Position numbers and translations under genes: made by a program | Notes under the pieces: generated by a model | Told to the model about the DNA's origin: nothing | What the model saw: the letters and a program-made list of their open reading frames with translations, nothing else | The model's database searches: none | Assembly (NCBI RefSeq): GCF_014204985.1 | Contig: NZ_JACHMP010000001.1 | Span: 1,116,001 to 1,180,000, forward strand | Length of the DNA: 64,000 nt | Reading direction: 5' to 3' | Origin: Streptosporangium becharense | GTDB lineage: Bacteria; Actinomycetota; Actinomycetes; Streptosporangiales; Streptosporangiaceae | Shown: one piece after another, positions 55,312 through 63,557 of the stretch | Position numbering within the stretch: position 1 is the first letter of the stretch | Layout: each line of letters starts with the position of its first letter

Positions 55312-55582
55312 AGCAGTCCCGACGTCGGTGTTGAAGGGTCAAGAGCGGTCGCGGGAAGAGTAGCGAGCGGGTCCGACAATTTCGCGGACCGGCATCCGGG
55401 GGGCTCGGGGTCCCGCCCTTCCCAGGTTACGGCCTTCCCCCGCGTCCTACTGCGCTCTCAGCTCTTTCAACTGCGCGGGCACCCCCCGTTATGCCCGGCG
55501 GCGGCGCCGGAACGGGATGATGGGAGGCGGGGCGGGCCGCACCCGCTCCGCGCCTTCCCGCGACCCCGTCTGAGGAGAATCC

Positions 55583-56224
55583 GTGACATACACCGGTGAC
55601 GTGCACGTCGGCGGCCCCGCCGACGTGCGCGAGCTGCCCGCCCTGACGATCTCCAAACTGGCCGTCGGGCCCTACGACAACAACGCCTACCTGGTGCGGT
55701 GCACCGAGACCGGGGACGGTGTGCTCATCGACGCCGCCGCCGAGCCCGAGCGGCTGCTGGAGCTGATCGGCGACATGCCGATCAGCAAGATCGTGACCAC
55801 CCACCAGCACGGCGACCACTGGCAGGCCCTGGAGGAGGTCGTGCGGGCGACCGGCGCCTCGGTGGTCGCCCACCCGCTCGACGCGCCCGCGCTGCCCGTC
55901 CCGGTCGACCTGGAGGTGGAGCACGGCGACCGGGTCACCGTCGGGGTGGTTAGCCTGGAGGTGATCCACCTGCGCGGGCACACCCCGGGGTCGATCGCCC
56001 TGCACTACCCGGGCCACCTGTTCACCGGCGACTCGCTCTTCCCCGGCGGGGTCGGCAACACCAACAAGGATCCCGAGCGGTTCACGCAGCTGTTCACCGA
56101 CGTGTCGGAGCGGATATTCGACCGGTTGCCCGACGACACCTGGGTCTACCCCGGCCACGGCAAGGACACCACGCTGGGTGCCGAACGCCCCTCACTGCCC
56201 GAGTGGCGTGAGCGCGGCTGGTGA
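55583..56224 (+). CDS. MBL-fold hydrolase (glyoxalase II-like)
   Basis: A 213-residue metallo-beta-lactamase-fold hydrolase with an intact binuclear site: H74-x-H76-x-D78-H79 (THQHGDHW), a histidine in LRGHTPGS, the bridging Asp in TGDSLFPGG and the last His in YPGHGKDT. The N-terminal NNAYLVR segment and this motif set are common in actinobacterial glyoxalase II/persulfide-type hydrolases encoded beside uvrA. The GTG at 55583 follows GAGGAG. Substrate not determinable. Confidence 0.9.
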   Translation: MTYTGDVHVGGPADVRELPALTISKLAVGPYDNNAYLVRCTETGDGVLIDAAAEPERLLELIGDMPISKIVTTHQHGDHWQALEEVVRATGASVVAHPLDAPALPVPVDLEVEHGDRVTVGVVSLEVIHLRGHTPGSIALHYPGHLFTGDSLFPGGVGNTNKDPERFTQLFTDVSERIFDRLPDDTWVYPGHGKDTTLGAERPSLPEWRERGW

Positions 56225-56246
56225 ACCCGGGGCAACCGGTCGGGCC

Positions 56247-56309
56247 GCCCGCCCGGCGCGGGTGGCCCGCCGCTCCGCCGCACCGCTGCCCGCCCGGCGC
56301 GGGCGGCCC
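56247..56309. terminator. Twin hairpins between convergent MBL and LysR genes
   Basis: Two 22-base near-identical elements (56247-56268 and 56288-56309), each GCCCGCCCGG/CGCGGG(T/C)GGCC-type and self-complementary. They lie between converging genes. Confidence 0.5.
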
Positions 56310-56349
56310 CTCGCACCGCTGCCACACCGCCACCGTGTAGATCGCGCGG

Positions 56350-57258
56350 TCACAGAGAACTCCAGGCGCGCGAGCGCTCCATCAGGTGACCGTGGACGAG
56401 AGCCACGGACGGGGCGGCCGGCCCACCGGCGCGGGTGACGAGGAACAGGGTGTTCAACGGCTGCACCTGCGGTCGGTGGAGCACCTCCACCGACCCGGAG
56501 GCGAGCGCCGGCTCGGCCAGGTAGCGCGGCAGCACGGACACGCCCGCCCCGGCCACCACCGCGGCCAGCACCGCGCGCAGGTCGGGGACGACGACCGCGA
56601 CGCCGTTGGGCGGACGGCGGCCGAACTCGGTGCGCCAGTAACGGCGGACGATGGGCAGCTCCTCGGCGTAGGCGACGAGCGGCAGGTGCGCCAGTGCCTT
56701 GACCGGGTCACCGGCCAGCAGGCCGGCATCGACGGTACGCGCCAGGATCGGGGGCCCCACGAGCACGAACTCCTCATCGGCGAACGGGGTGGCCACGAGG
56801 TTCCTGAGGGTCGGGCGGACCGCGGAGACCACGAGGTCCAGGCGCGCGTCGGCCAGCGCCGCCAGCAGGTCGCCCGCCAGGCCGAGGGTGATCCTCAACC
56901 GCAGTCCCCGGCCGGTCAGCGGGGCCAGGGCGGGCAGGATGCGCGCGGTCATCAGCTCCGCGGGGCCGGCGATGCGCACCGTGCCCCCGTACGCCGTTCC
57001 GCCGTCGCCGAGGACGTCGAGGGCGGAGCGCAACTGGTCGAGGTGCGTGCCGATGCGCCGGGCGAGGTCGTCGGCCCGGCCGGTGGGACTCACCCCCCGG
57101 CGTGAGCGGACGAACAGCGCTTCGCCCACCTGCCGCTCCAGGCGCGTGAGCTGCCCGCTGACCGCGGGCTGGGTGAGCCCCCGCCGGGTCGCCGCCTCGG
57201 TGAGCGACCCGGCACGGTAGATCTCCAGGAAGGTCAGGAGCAGGTCGAGGTCGGGCAC
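56350..57258 (-). CDS. LysR-family transcriptional regulator
   Basis: A 302-residue LysR regulator. Residues 1-60 form the winged helix (LDLLLTFLEIYRAGSLTEAATRRGLTQPAVSGQLTRLERQ). The rest is a two-lobed effector domain. It is divergent from the DJ-1/PfpI gene, and a perfect inverted repeat lies in front of its start, so it probably regulates itself and that gene. The effector is unknown; a stress or electrophile signal is plausible given the target. Confidence 0.93.
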   Translation of the reverse strand: MPDLDLLLTFLEIYRAGSLTEAATRRGLTQPAVSGQLTRLERQVGEALFVRSRRGVSPTGRADDLARRIGTHLDQLRSALDVLGDGGTAYGGTVRIAGPAELMTARILPALAPLTGRGLRLRITLGLAGDLLAALADARLDLVVSAVRPTLRNLVATPFADEEFVLVGPPILARTVDAGLLAGDPVKALAHLPLVAYAEELPIVRRYWRTEFGRRPPNGVAVVVPDLRAVLAAVVAGAGVSVLPRYLAEPALASGSVEVLHRPQVQPLNTLFLVTRAGGPAAPSVALVHGHLMERSRAWSSL

Positions 57259-57278
57259 GCAACGCTCCAGCCATAAGA

Positions 57279-57301
57279 AATCTGATCGATCGGCTCAGAT
57301 T
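57279..57301. promoter_or_regulatory. Candidate LysR-type operator
   Basis: AATCTGA, nine bases, TCAGATT: perfect 7-bp arms with the T-n11-A type spacing common in LysR sites, 20 bases upstream of the LysR start in the divergent region. Confidence 0.55.
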
Positions 57302-57432
57302 AGTGGATGGCTCGTGATGGATCCGCCGTTGTCCGGGGCATCTGCGGGACGAACGGTCACCTCGCACCGGCGTCCCGCGGGGTATCGGGAAACGGGTCCC
57401 GGAAGGGACCGGGAAGAGGAGGAACACGCACC

Positions 57433-58146
57433 ATGGCGAAGATTCTCATGATCATTTCTGCGGCCGACAGCCTGACGCTCGCCGACGGCACGGCCCACCC
57501 GACCGGTTACTGGGCGGAGGAGGTCGCCGCGTCGCACCGGGTGCTCCGCGAGGCCGGCGTCGAGGTGGACATCGCCACCCCCGGCGGCGCGAGCCCCACG
57601 GTCGACCCCGTCAGCCTGGACGAGCGCGGCGGCGTGGCCGAGGCCGACGCGAAGGAGTTCCGCGACTACCTCGACTCCATCGCCGACGACCTCGCCCGGC
57701 CGCTGTCCGTCGCCGAGGTCTCGGTGTCCGACTACGACGGCGTATACATCCCCGGCGGGCACGGTCCCATGACCGACCTCGCGCGCGACCCCGACCTCGG
57801 CAGGCTGCTCGACGAGGCCGACCGGCGCGGGCAGGTCATCGCGGCGCTGTGCCACGGCCCGGCGGCGCTGCTCAGCACGGCCCGGCCGGACGGCGGTTTC
57901 ACCTTCGCGGGCCGGAGGCTGACCGTCTTCACCGACGACGAGGAGCACCAGGGCGGCCTCGGCGACAGGTCTCCGTACTTCGTCGAGACGAGGCTGCGCG
58001 AGCTGGGCGCCGTCGTCGAGGCCGGACCGGCCTGGGCGAGCAAGGTGGTCGTCGACGGCAACCTCATCAGCGGCCAGAACCCGCAGTCCAGCGTCGACAC
58101 CGCCAACCGCGTGCTCACCGCGCTGGACGCGGACGGCGCCGCGTAG
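57433..58146 (+). CDS. DJ-1/PfpI-superfamily protein (Hsp31-like)
   Basis: A 237-residue DJ-1/PfpI-superfamily protein. The nucleophile elbow AALCHGPAAL gives C140-H141, and E30 (GYWAEE) is the conserved acid, as in the Hsp31/glyoxalase III subgroup. Such proteins act as chaperones, deglycases or methylglyoxal hydratases. The ATG at 57433 follows GAGGAGG. Its expression is probably controlled by the divergent LysR gene. A 22-bp stem terminator follows. Confidence 0.9.
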   Translation: MAKILMIISAADSLTLADGTAHPTGYWAEEVAASHRVLREAGVEVDIATPGGASPTVDPVSLDERGGVAEADAKEFRDYLDSIADDLARPLSVAEVSVSDYDGVYIPGGHGPMTDLARDPDLGRLLDEADRRGQVIAALCHGPAALLSTARPDGGFTFAGRRLTVFTDDEEHQGGLGDRSPYFVETRLRELGAVVEAGPAWASKVVVDGNLISGQNPQSSVDTANRVLTALDADGAA

Positions 58147-58162
58147 AGGACCGCGCACGGCA

Positions 58163-58213
58163 CCCGCACGAACGGCGTCGCGCGATCCGCCCGCGCGACG
58201 CCGTTCGTGCGGG
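58163..58213. terminator. Strong terminator after the DJ-1 gene
   Basis: A perfect 22-bp stem (58163-58184 with 58192-58213; left arm begins CCCGCACGAACGGCG) with a 7-base loop, 16 bases after the stop and facing a convergent gene. Confidence 0.8.
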
Positions 58214-58340
58214 CGGATCGCGCGGATGGTGCGGGCGGATCCGGCGGCGGACGCTCAGCGGACCGGGCCCCGCGCTGAACCGGCGGTTGTCCCCGCCCGT
58301 CCGCCGACGACGGCCGCCCCGGCCGTCCGGCGGAGCGCCG

Positions 58341-59105
58341 CTAGCTCTGGCACGTGACGGGGTAGTCCGCCCAGAGCTTGTTCACCTGGTGGTTCAGCAC
58401 CTCCAGCCCGATGATCCCGAGCTGCTTCGGCTCCCGCCACCAGTGGCCGGCCTGCACTTCGAGGACCCCGCTCGGCGGCACGACGAGCGTGTTGGCGGCC
58501 GTCTGCACCCCGTCGATGGTCCAGCGATAGGTGATCTCCACACCGGGCCGCGCCTCGAATGCGCCGTACGCGGTCATGTACGGCGCCTCGGCGCAGTCGC
58601 CGTAGTAGGCCATCGGCGAGATCTCGCTGATGCGCACGGGATTCGGCGAGGGCAGCAGGCACTTCCAGCTGTAGGGCTCCTCCTTGGAGGGCTTGTTGTG
58701 GTTCAGCACCTCGATGCGCACCCGACCGCTTCCGGGGCCCGGCGACGTGTTGTACCAGAAGTCGCTGAGGTAGTTCCTGACCCCGGCTCTGACCCGCTGC
58801 GTCCTGGTCGGGCCCGGCTTGCCGTCGACGACGACCCGGTAATCGACGTCCGTGTCGCGGTCCGACGTGATCATCGCCTCGGCCGTCAGCGGGAAGGAGC
58901 CGTCACAGGAACCGCGGAAGAGCTTCGTCAGCATGTAGCGGATGGTCAGGTTGGCCGGTGTCGCGTCACCGGGGGTGCCGCTGACGGTCTGTGGCCGCGG
59001 CGTGCCCTCGGGCGACGCGGTGGCCGTGCCCGCCCGCGCGGGGGGAGCGGTCAGCAGACCGCCGAGCAGCAGTGCGCTCAACAGCGTCGCGGTTTTTCTC
59101 ATCAT
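58341..59105 (-). CDS. Exported protein with two tandem disulfide-bounded domains
   Basis: A 254-residue protein with a Sec signal peptide (cleavage after PPARA, near residue 25). The mature part has two ~82-residue repeats of the same layout. Each opens with a G-x-C (C67, C171), has a VDYRVVVDG / ITYRWTIDG strand, an IEVLNH / LEVLNH strand and ends in a Cys (C149, C252), so each likely forms one disulfide in an Ig-like fold. I do not recognise a named family. The ATG at 59105 follows GGAGGG. It is a single gene between pssA and the DJ-1 gene. Confidence 0.78.
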   Translation of the reverse strand: MMRKTATLLSALLLGGLLTAPPARAGTATASPEGTPRPQTVSGTPGDATPANLTIRYMLTKLFRGSCDGSFPLTAEAMITSDRDTDVDYRVVVDGKPGPTRTQRVRAGVRNYLSDFWYNTSPGPGSGRVRIEVLNHNKPSKEEPYSWKCLLPSPNPVRISEISPMAYYGDCAEAPYMTAYGAFEARPGVEITYRWTIDGVQTAANTLVVPPSGVLEVQAGHWWREPKQLGIIGLEVLNHQVNKLWADYPVTCQS

Positions 59106-59431
59106 GGGGTCCCTCCGTTTCCGGTAGCGGAACCCCATGCTCTCCAGTGGCTCTTGGACCCCACTTGAAGCACTTTTATCTAATTTGATCTTTTTTGTAG
59201 CTACCGATCCCGGTGGTGCTTCGCCAGGTTGACCCGGCGAAGCACCACCGGGATCGGTTTCACAGGTCCAGAGCGGAGCCGTCCGCTGACCGCGGCGATG
59301 TCGACGATCGATCTGTGGACCGGCGGACAGCCCTGGCACACACCCTGACCTCGGTCGGACTTCAGCTCGGACGCTGACCGGGTCGCCGTCTCCGGTTCAC
59401 CGGCGCGCGCGACCGGCCCGGTCACGGGTGG
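59106..59431. other. Intergenic region between the exported protein gene and pssA
   Basis: 326 bases without a gene. It holds an unusually AT-rich stretch (59170-59200) that probably contains the promoter of the exported protein gene (a TAGATA-like -10 on the minus strand), and a 23-bp stem listed separately. Confidence 0.5.
59203..59258. terminator. 23-bp perfect stem after pssA
   Basis: 59203-59225 (begins ACCGATCCCGGTGG) is exactly complementary to 59236-59258, with a 10-base loop. The longest perfect stem seen in the window. It lies about 170 bases after the pssA stop and should end that transcript; a T6 tract lies on the left side (plus strand). Confidence 0.7.
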
Positions 59432-60253
59432 TCAGCGGACGCCCGCGGCGGCCTTGCGCTTCTCCCGCTTGAACATCAGAACCCGCAGCGGGATGGCCGC
59501 CACGATGGTCATCTGCATGACGGCACCGACCTTGATGAGGGTGTCTCCCCCGGCCAGGCCCGCGGCCCAGATGGTGAGGCAGGCGACGTTGATCATCATC
59601 CAGGCGAGCACGACGGCCGCCAGGTTGCCCTTGGGCTTGGGGTACTCGATCCGGCTCACCATGAGGTAGGCGACGCCGAAGATGGGGAGGATCGTCCAGA
59701 TCGACGGGGGGAACAGCAGCACGACCGAGACCACGGTCATGGCCCCCATGGGGATCGGCAGACCCATGAAGTCGCCGCTCTTGGTCTTCACACAGGCGAA
59801 ACGCGCGAGGCGGATCACCCCCGCCAGCAGCACGGACGCCGCCGCGACCATCGCCAGCATGAAGGGGATCCGATGGTTGAATCCAGCCCAGATGACCACC
59901 ATGAAGGCGGGCGCGAAGCCGAAACTGATGACGTCGGCGAGGTTGTCGAGCTCGGCGCCCATGGCCGAGGCACGGAACTTGCGGGCCACCAGACCGTCGA
60001 ACAGGTCACAGGTGGCGCCGATCAGCAGGAGCACCACGGCGGTGCCGAAGAACCGGGGGTCGGCCGCGAAGGGCTTGTTCTCCTGCAGCGAGCTGATGGC
60101 CGACCAGGCGAGCACACAGACGGAGAGGAAACCGCACAGGGCGTTGCCGAGCGAGAGAGAGTCGGCGGCGGACAGACGGAACGCCTTCCCGACGGGACCC
60201 TGCGGCTCGTCGTCCGTCTCGTCCATCGGCCAGCTCGCATCAGCCGTGGTCAA
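59432..60253 (-). CDS. pssA: CDP-diacylglycerol-serine O-phosphatidyltransferase
   Basis: Integral membrane enzyme of 273 residues making phosphatidylserine. The CDP-alcohol motif DG-x2-AR-x8-G-x3-D-x3-D is intact (FDGLVARKFRASAMGAELDNLADV), with about seven helices. The ATG overlaps the end of psd by 14 bases, so the product of PssA is passed to the co-translated decarboxylase to make phosphatidylethanolamine. Confidence 0.96.
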   Translation of the reverse strand: MTTADASWPMDETDDEPQGPVGKAFRLSAADSLSLGNALCGFLSVCVLAWSAISSLQENKPFAADPRFFGTAVVLLLIGATCDLFDGLVARKFRASAMGAELDNLADVISFGFAPAFMVVIWAGFNHRIPFMLAMVAAASVLLAGVIRLARFACVKTKSGDFMGLPIPMGAMTVVSVVLLFPPSIWTILPIFGVAYLMVSRIEYPKPKGNLAAVVLAWMMINVACLTIWAAGLAGGDTLIKVGAVMQMTIVAAIPLRVLMFKREKRKAAAGVR

Positions 60254-60890
60254 GACTCGTCACCCCCGCGACGGTCCGATGCCCCACGGAGACGGCGGGC
60301 TCGATCCCCTCGGGGAGGTAGACGTCGACCCGCGAGCCGAACCTGATCAGCCCGACCCTCTCCCCCTTGGCCACCTTCGCCCCCTCGGCCACGTAGGGCA
60401 CGATGCGGCGCGCGACGGCGCCCGCGATCTGGACGAACTCGATGTCGCCGAGAGCGGTCTCCAGGTGCCACACGACACGCTCGTTGGTGTCGCTGTCCTT
60501 GTTGAACGCGGGGAGGTACCCGCCGGCCACGTGCTCCATCGAGGTGACCGTTCCCGCCAGCGGCGCCCGGTTGACGTGCACGTCGAGCGGGCTCATGAAG
60601 ATCGCGACCCTGGTGCGGCCGTCCGGCCACGGGTCGATGCTCTGCACCACGCCGTCGGCCGGTGACAGGATCCGCCCGGCGCCCGGCGCGCGCTCGGGGT
60701 CGCGGAAGAACCAGAGCATCCCGCCGGTGAGCGCGGTCAACGGCACCGCTGCCAGAGCCCAGCGGCGGTCACGGCCGCTGAGCAGGGACGTCACGGCGGC
60801 GGCCGCCGCGGTCGGGAGCAACCACGGGGAGACGCCACGTGCCAGGCTCATTCGGGGGCCTGGCTGGTGGCTTGCTGAATCGTGGGACAC
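60240..60890 (-). CDS. psd: Phosphatidylserine decarboxylase, short form
   Basis: A 216-residue pyruvoyl-type decarboxylase. The cleavage motif RFGSRVD near the C-terminus gives the beta/alpha break between Gly and Ser, after which Ser becomes the pyruvoyl group. A membrane-associated N-terminus (LLPTAAAAAVTSLL, ALAAVPLTALTGGMLWFF) is present. The order psd-pssA is standard in actinobacteria. Start ATG at 60890; promoter at 60957-60986. Confidence 0.95.
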   Translation of the reverse strand: MSHDSASHQPGPRMSLARGVSPWLLPTAAAAAVTSLLSGRDRRWALAAVPLTALTGGMLWFFRDPERAPGAGRILSPADGVVQSIDPWPDGRTRVAIFMSPLDVHVNRAPLAGTVTSMEHVAGGYLPAFNKDSDTNERVVWHLETALGDIEFVQIAGAVARRIVPYVAEGAKVAKGERVGLIRFGSRVDVYLPEGIEPAVSVGHRTVAGVTSLDHG

Positions 60891-60956
60891 AGGGAACCTT
60901 TTGTAATGTCATGCGGCATTAGACCGGTATGTCTACCCGCCCTGAGGCAGGATGCT

Positions 60957-60986
60957 ACCTATCTCTCCACCCTTATAGGGTCGCAA
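60957..60986 (-). promoter_or_regulatory. Promoter of psd with internal palindrome
   Basis: Minus-strand -35 TTGCGA (60986-60981), an 18-base spacer and -10 ATAGGT (60962-60957). ACCCT-tat-AGGGT (60969-60981) lies in the spacer and could bind a regulator. Confidence 0.4.
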
Positions 60987-61019
60987 CGAGACAAGCAAAG
61001 CTCCTCACACGCCGATTGG

Positions 61020-62012
61020 CTAGCCCTGGTTGGCGCTCGCCGGGGTGGTGTCCTCCTTGTTCTCGGGAACGTCCCGCCGGATTTTCAGCAGGCTGGCCAC
61101 GGTGGTGATCACCATGGTGACGACGATGACCGACAGCGACAGCCAGATCGGAACCGCGGGCGCCCAGGCGAAACCGCTGCCGTGCAGCGCCTCGAGGATC
61201 AGCTTGACCCCGATGAATCCGAGGATGAACGCGAGACCGTAGCTCAGGTAGACCAGCTTCTGCAGCAGGCCGCCCAGCAGGAAGTACAGCTGGCGCAGGC
61301 CCATCAGGGCGAAGGCGTTCGCGGTGAAGACGATGAAGGCGTCGGTGGTCAGGCCGAAGATGGCCGGGATCGAGTCGAGGGCGAACAGCAGGTCGGTGGT
61401 GCCGATGGCGATCATGACGATCAGCAGCGGGGTGACCATGCGCCTGCCGTCGACCTTGACGGTGACCTTGGAGCCCACGTAGTCGTCGGTGTGCGGCAGC
61501 ACGCGGCGGGCCCAGCGCAGGACCGCGTTCTCGGAGACCTCTTCCTCGTCCTCGCCGTGCTGGCGGACGAGCTGGACCGCGGTGTAGATCAGGAACAGGC
61601 CGAAGACGTAGAACAGCCAGCTGAAGCTGTGCAGCGCGGCGGCGCCGATCGCGATGAAGATGCCGCGCATGACCAGCGCCATCAGGATGCCGACCAGCAG
61701 CACCTTGTGCTGGTACGCCTTCGGCACCGCGAAGCGGCTCATGATGATGTAGAAGACGAAGAGGTTGTCGACGCTCAGGCTGTACTCGGTGAGGTAGCCG
61801 GCGAAGAACTGCCCCGCGGGAACCGGGCCGGCGATCAGCAACATCCCGACCCCGAAGATCACCGCCAGGGTGACGTAGAAGCCGACCCAGAACCCCGCCT
61901 GCTTGAAGGAGAACTCACGCGGCTCACCACGGTCGACCACCCACAGGTCGAAGGCGAGGACGACGAGCAACCCCCCGATGACGGCGAACCAAGCCCACGC
62001 GGGAACAGTCAC
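61020..62012 (-). CDS. TerC-family membrane protein (Alx/MeeF-like metal exporter)
   Basis: A 330-residue, about nine-helix TerC protein. Conserved acidic membrane motifs are YSLSVDNLFVFYII in helix 3 and GTTDLLFALDSIPAIFG in a later helix, the putative metal path. TerC/Alx proteins export manganese or help metallate exported enzymes. The GTG at 62012 follows GGAGG. A probable yybP-ykoY manganese riboswitch and a TATACT -10 box lie upstream, which supports a Mn role. Confidence 0.94.
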   Translation of the reverse strand: MTVPAWAWFAVIGGLLVVLAFDLWVVDRGEPREFSFKQAGFWVGFYVTLAVIFGVGMLLIAGPVPAGQFFAGYLTEYSLSVDNLFVFYIIMSRFAVPKAYQHKVLLVGILMALVMRGIFIAIGAAALHSFSWLFYVFGLFLIYTAVQLVRQHGEDEEEVSENAVLRWARRVLPHTDDYVGSKVTVKVDGRRMVTPLLIVMIAIGTTDLLFALDSIPAIFGLTTDAFIVFTANAFALMGLRQLYFLLGGLLQKLVYLSYGLAFILGFIGVKLILEALHGSGFAWAPAVPIWLSLSVIVVTMVITTVASLLKIRRDVPENKEDTTPASANQG

Positions 62013-62043
62013 AGCTGATAAACCTCCGGCGGCGCGCGCGACA

Positions 62044-62168
62044 GACTGCCAGAGGTCTCTCCCGCCCGGATGAAACACGATCAACGGCACGGACCGACAG
62101 CCCCGGGGGCCTCGTGGGGTGAGGCAACACCGTGATGACGAGACTGTCGCGAAGGGATACTCCCCCCC
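62044..62168 (-). promoter_or_regulatory. Probable yybP-ykoY (Mn2+) riboswitch upstream of terC
   Basis: Minus-strand leader of about 125 bases. It begins with the conserved GGGGAGTAtccc block (near 62168-62155) and ends in CGGGAGAGACCTCTGGC (near 62064-62048), the flanking elements I recall for yybP-ykoY leaders before TerC genes. GC-rich internal stems (around GGCCCCCGGGGC) fit the paired regions. Assigned from memory of the consensus; covariance not checked. Confidence 0.6.
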
Positions 62169-62368
62169 TAACCACGCCAGTATAGGTGTACGGCCTGGTC
62201 TCGCCTAATCCAACAGAGCGGGGCGGCCCGTTGTTCCCGGCGTCTCCCGACGCTCCCGCACCCCCGCGTCCGCCCGTTCCGGGGCTCCCGCGTGACCGCC
62301 TCCGGCGACCCGCCCACCTCACCCTTCCCGCTCCTCCCAGGATCCCGCGTTCCGGGAAGGGGGCCCGC
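62169..62368. other. terC promoter and GC-rich gap to the glycosyltransferase gene
   Basis: 200 bases between terC and the end of the glycosyltransferase gene. Beyond the -10 box I see only GC-rich low-complexity sequence and no gene. Confidence 0.4.
62179..62184 (-). promoter_or_regulatory. -10 box of the terC transcript
   Basis: Minus-strand TATACT, placing the start near 62172 at the beginning of the riboswitch. The -35 (TTAGGC, 62208-62203) is weak. Confidence 0.5.
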
Positions 62369-63523
62369 TCACCCCGTTCCCGGCGCTCCCGGCGCGAGGG
62401 CGGCGTAGGTCTCCAGGACCGCCTCCAGCGCCTCCCGCTCGCCGGGCAGCTCACGGCCCCGCGCCGCGGCGGCCTCCGCCAGCCGGGCCACGAGGTCGTC
62501 GTCGGTCAGCACCCTCGCGACCGCGTCGCGCATCGCGGCGACGTCGCCGTACGGCACGAGCAGACCAGCCTCCCCCACCATCGCCGGGACACCCCCCACC
62601 GCGGTGGCGACGACCGGCGTGCCCACCCGCAGCGCCTCCTGCACGGTGAGCGGCTGGCCCTCCCAGCGGCTCGGCGTCAGCAGCACCCGGGCCACCCGGA
62701 GCAGATCTCCCACGTCGCCCCGGTTGCCGAGCAATCGCACGGGCAGCCGCTCCCGGTCGATCCGCCCCTGCAGCTCCCCCCGCAGCGGCCCTTCCCCCGC
62801 GACCAGGAACACCGCCGTCCGCGCGTCCGTCCCGCCCTCCACTTCCCCCGCCCCGGGAGCGAAACTCCCGGCCACGTCGAGGAGGGTCTCCAGGCCCTTC
62901 TGCTGGGCGAGCCTGGCCACCGTCAGGATGACCGCCGCGTCACCCGTGCCCAGTTCCTCCCGGATCTCCTCCGGCCGCCGCCCCGACACGACCGGTACGG
63001 GCGCGGGGACGACGGCCGCCCCGACACGCCGGGCGCCCAGGCGGCGCATCCGCTCCCCCAGATCCGGGGAGACCGCCAGGACCCGGTCGGCGCGGCGGGC
63101 CACGATCCGTTCGAGGAGACCGTAGACCGCCCCGACCGCGCCGCCCGCGGTGGCGGCGTTGTGCAGGGTCACCACCAGGGCGGTCCCACTGCCGGTCAGG
63201 GCGAGCGCGGCCAGCGCCCCGGCCCGCAGCCCGTGGGCGTGCACCACGTCCGCCCCCCGCAGGGCCCGGATCGTCCGGATCGCCCGCAGGTCGTTGCGCG
63301 GATGGGGCCGATCGGCGATCGGCACCGGGACGAACCGGGCGCCGAGCGCGGCGAACCCGAACGACTCCGCGGTGCCGGGCGGCCCGGCCACGACGACCCG
63401 TCGGCCGTCGCGCACCAGGCCCGCGGCCAGCATGGCCACGTGCCGCCCGACCCCGCCGGTGCTCGTCCCGAGCACCAGCGCCACCCGTGTCTTCCCGTCG
63501 ACCACCGAAACAGCCCCCTTCAC
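62369..63523 (-). CDS. GT4-family glycosyltransferase
   Basis: A 384-residue GT-B glycosyltransferase. The N-terminal acceptor half begins RVALVLGTSTGGVGRHV. The C-terminal donor half has VARLAQQKGLETLL and the EX7E-type stretch SRWEGQPLTVQEALRVGTPVVA. It acts on nucleotide-sugars at the inner face of the membrane. The GTG at 63523 has no Shine-Dalgarno; a GTG at 63505 follows AAGGGGG and may be the true start. It follows the MurJ-like gene by 34 bases, so an export/lipid-linked polymer role is likely. Confidence 0.87.
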   Translation of the reverse strand: MKGAVSVVDGKTRVALVLGTSTGGVGRHVAMLAAGLVRDGRRVVVAGPPGTAESFGFAALGARFVPVPIADRPHPRNDLRAIRTIRALRGADVVHAHGLRAGALAALALTGSGTALVVTLHNAATAGGAVGAVYGLLERIVARRADRVLAVSPDLGERMRRLGARRVGAAVVPAPVPVVSGRRPEEIREELGTGDAAVILTVARLAQQKGLETLLDVAGSFAPGAGEVEGGTDARTAVFLVAGEGPLRGELQGRIDRERLPVRLLGNRGDVGDLLRVARVLLTPSRWEGQPLTVQEALRVGTPVVATAVGGVPAMVGEAGLLVPYGDVAAMRDAVARVLTDDDLVARLAEAAAARGRELPGEREALEAVLETYAALAPGAPGTG

Positions 63524-63557
63524 GCAGGAAATCCATGCTCACAGCGTCCGGCCGAGG

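Noticed and set aside
55312-55582. LexA (SOS) box before uvrA
   Set aside because: No GAAC-n-GTTC type palindrome was found in this gap.
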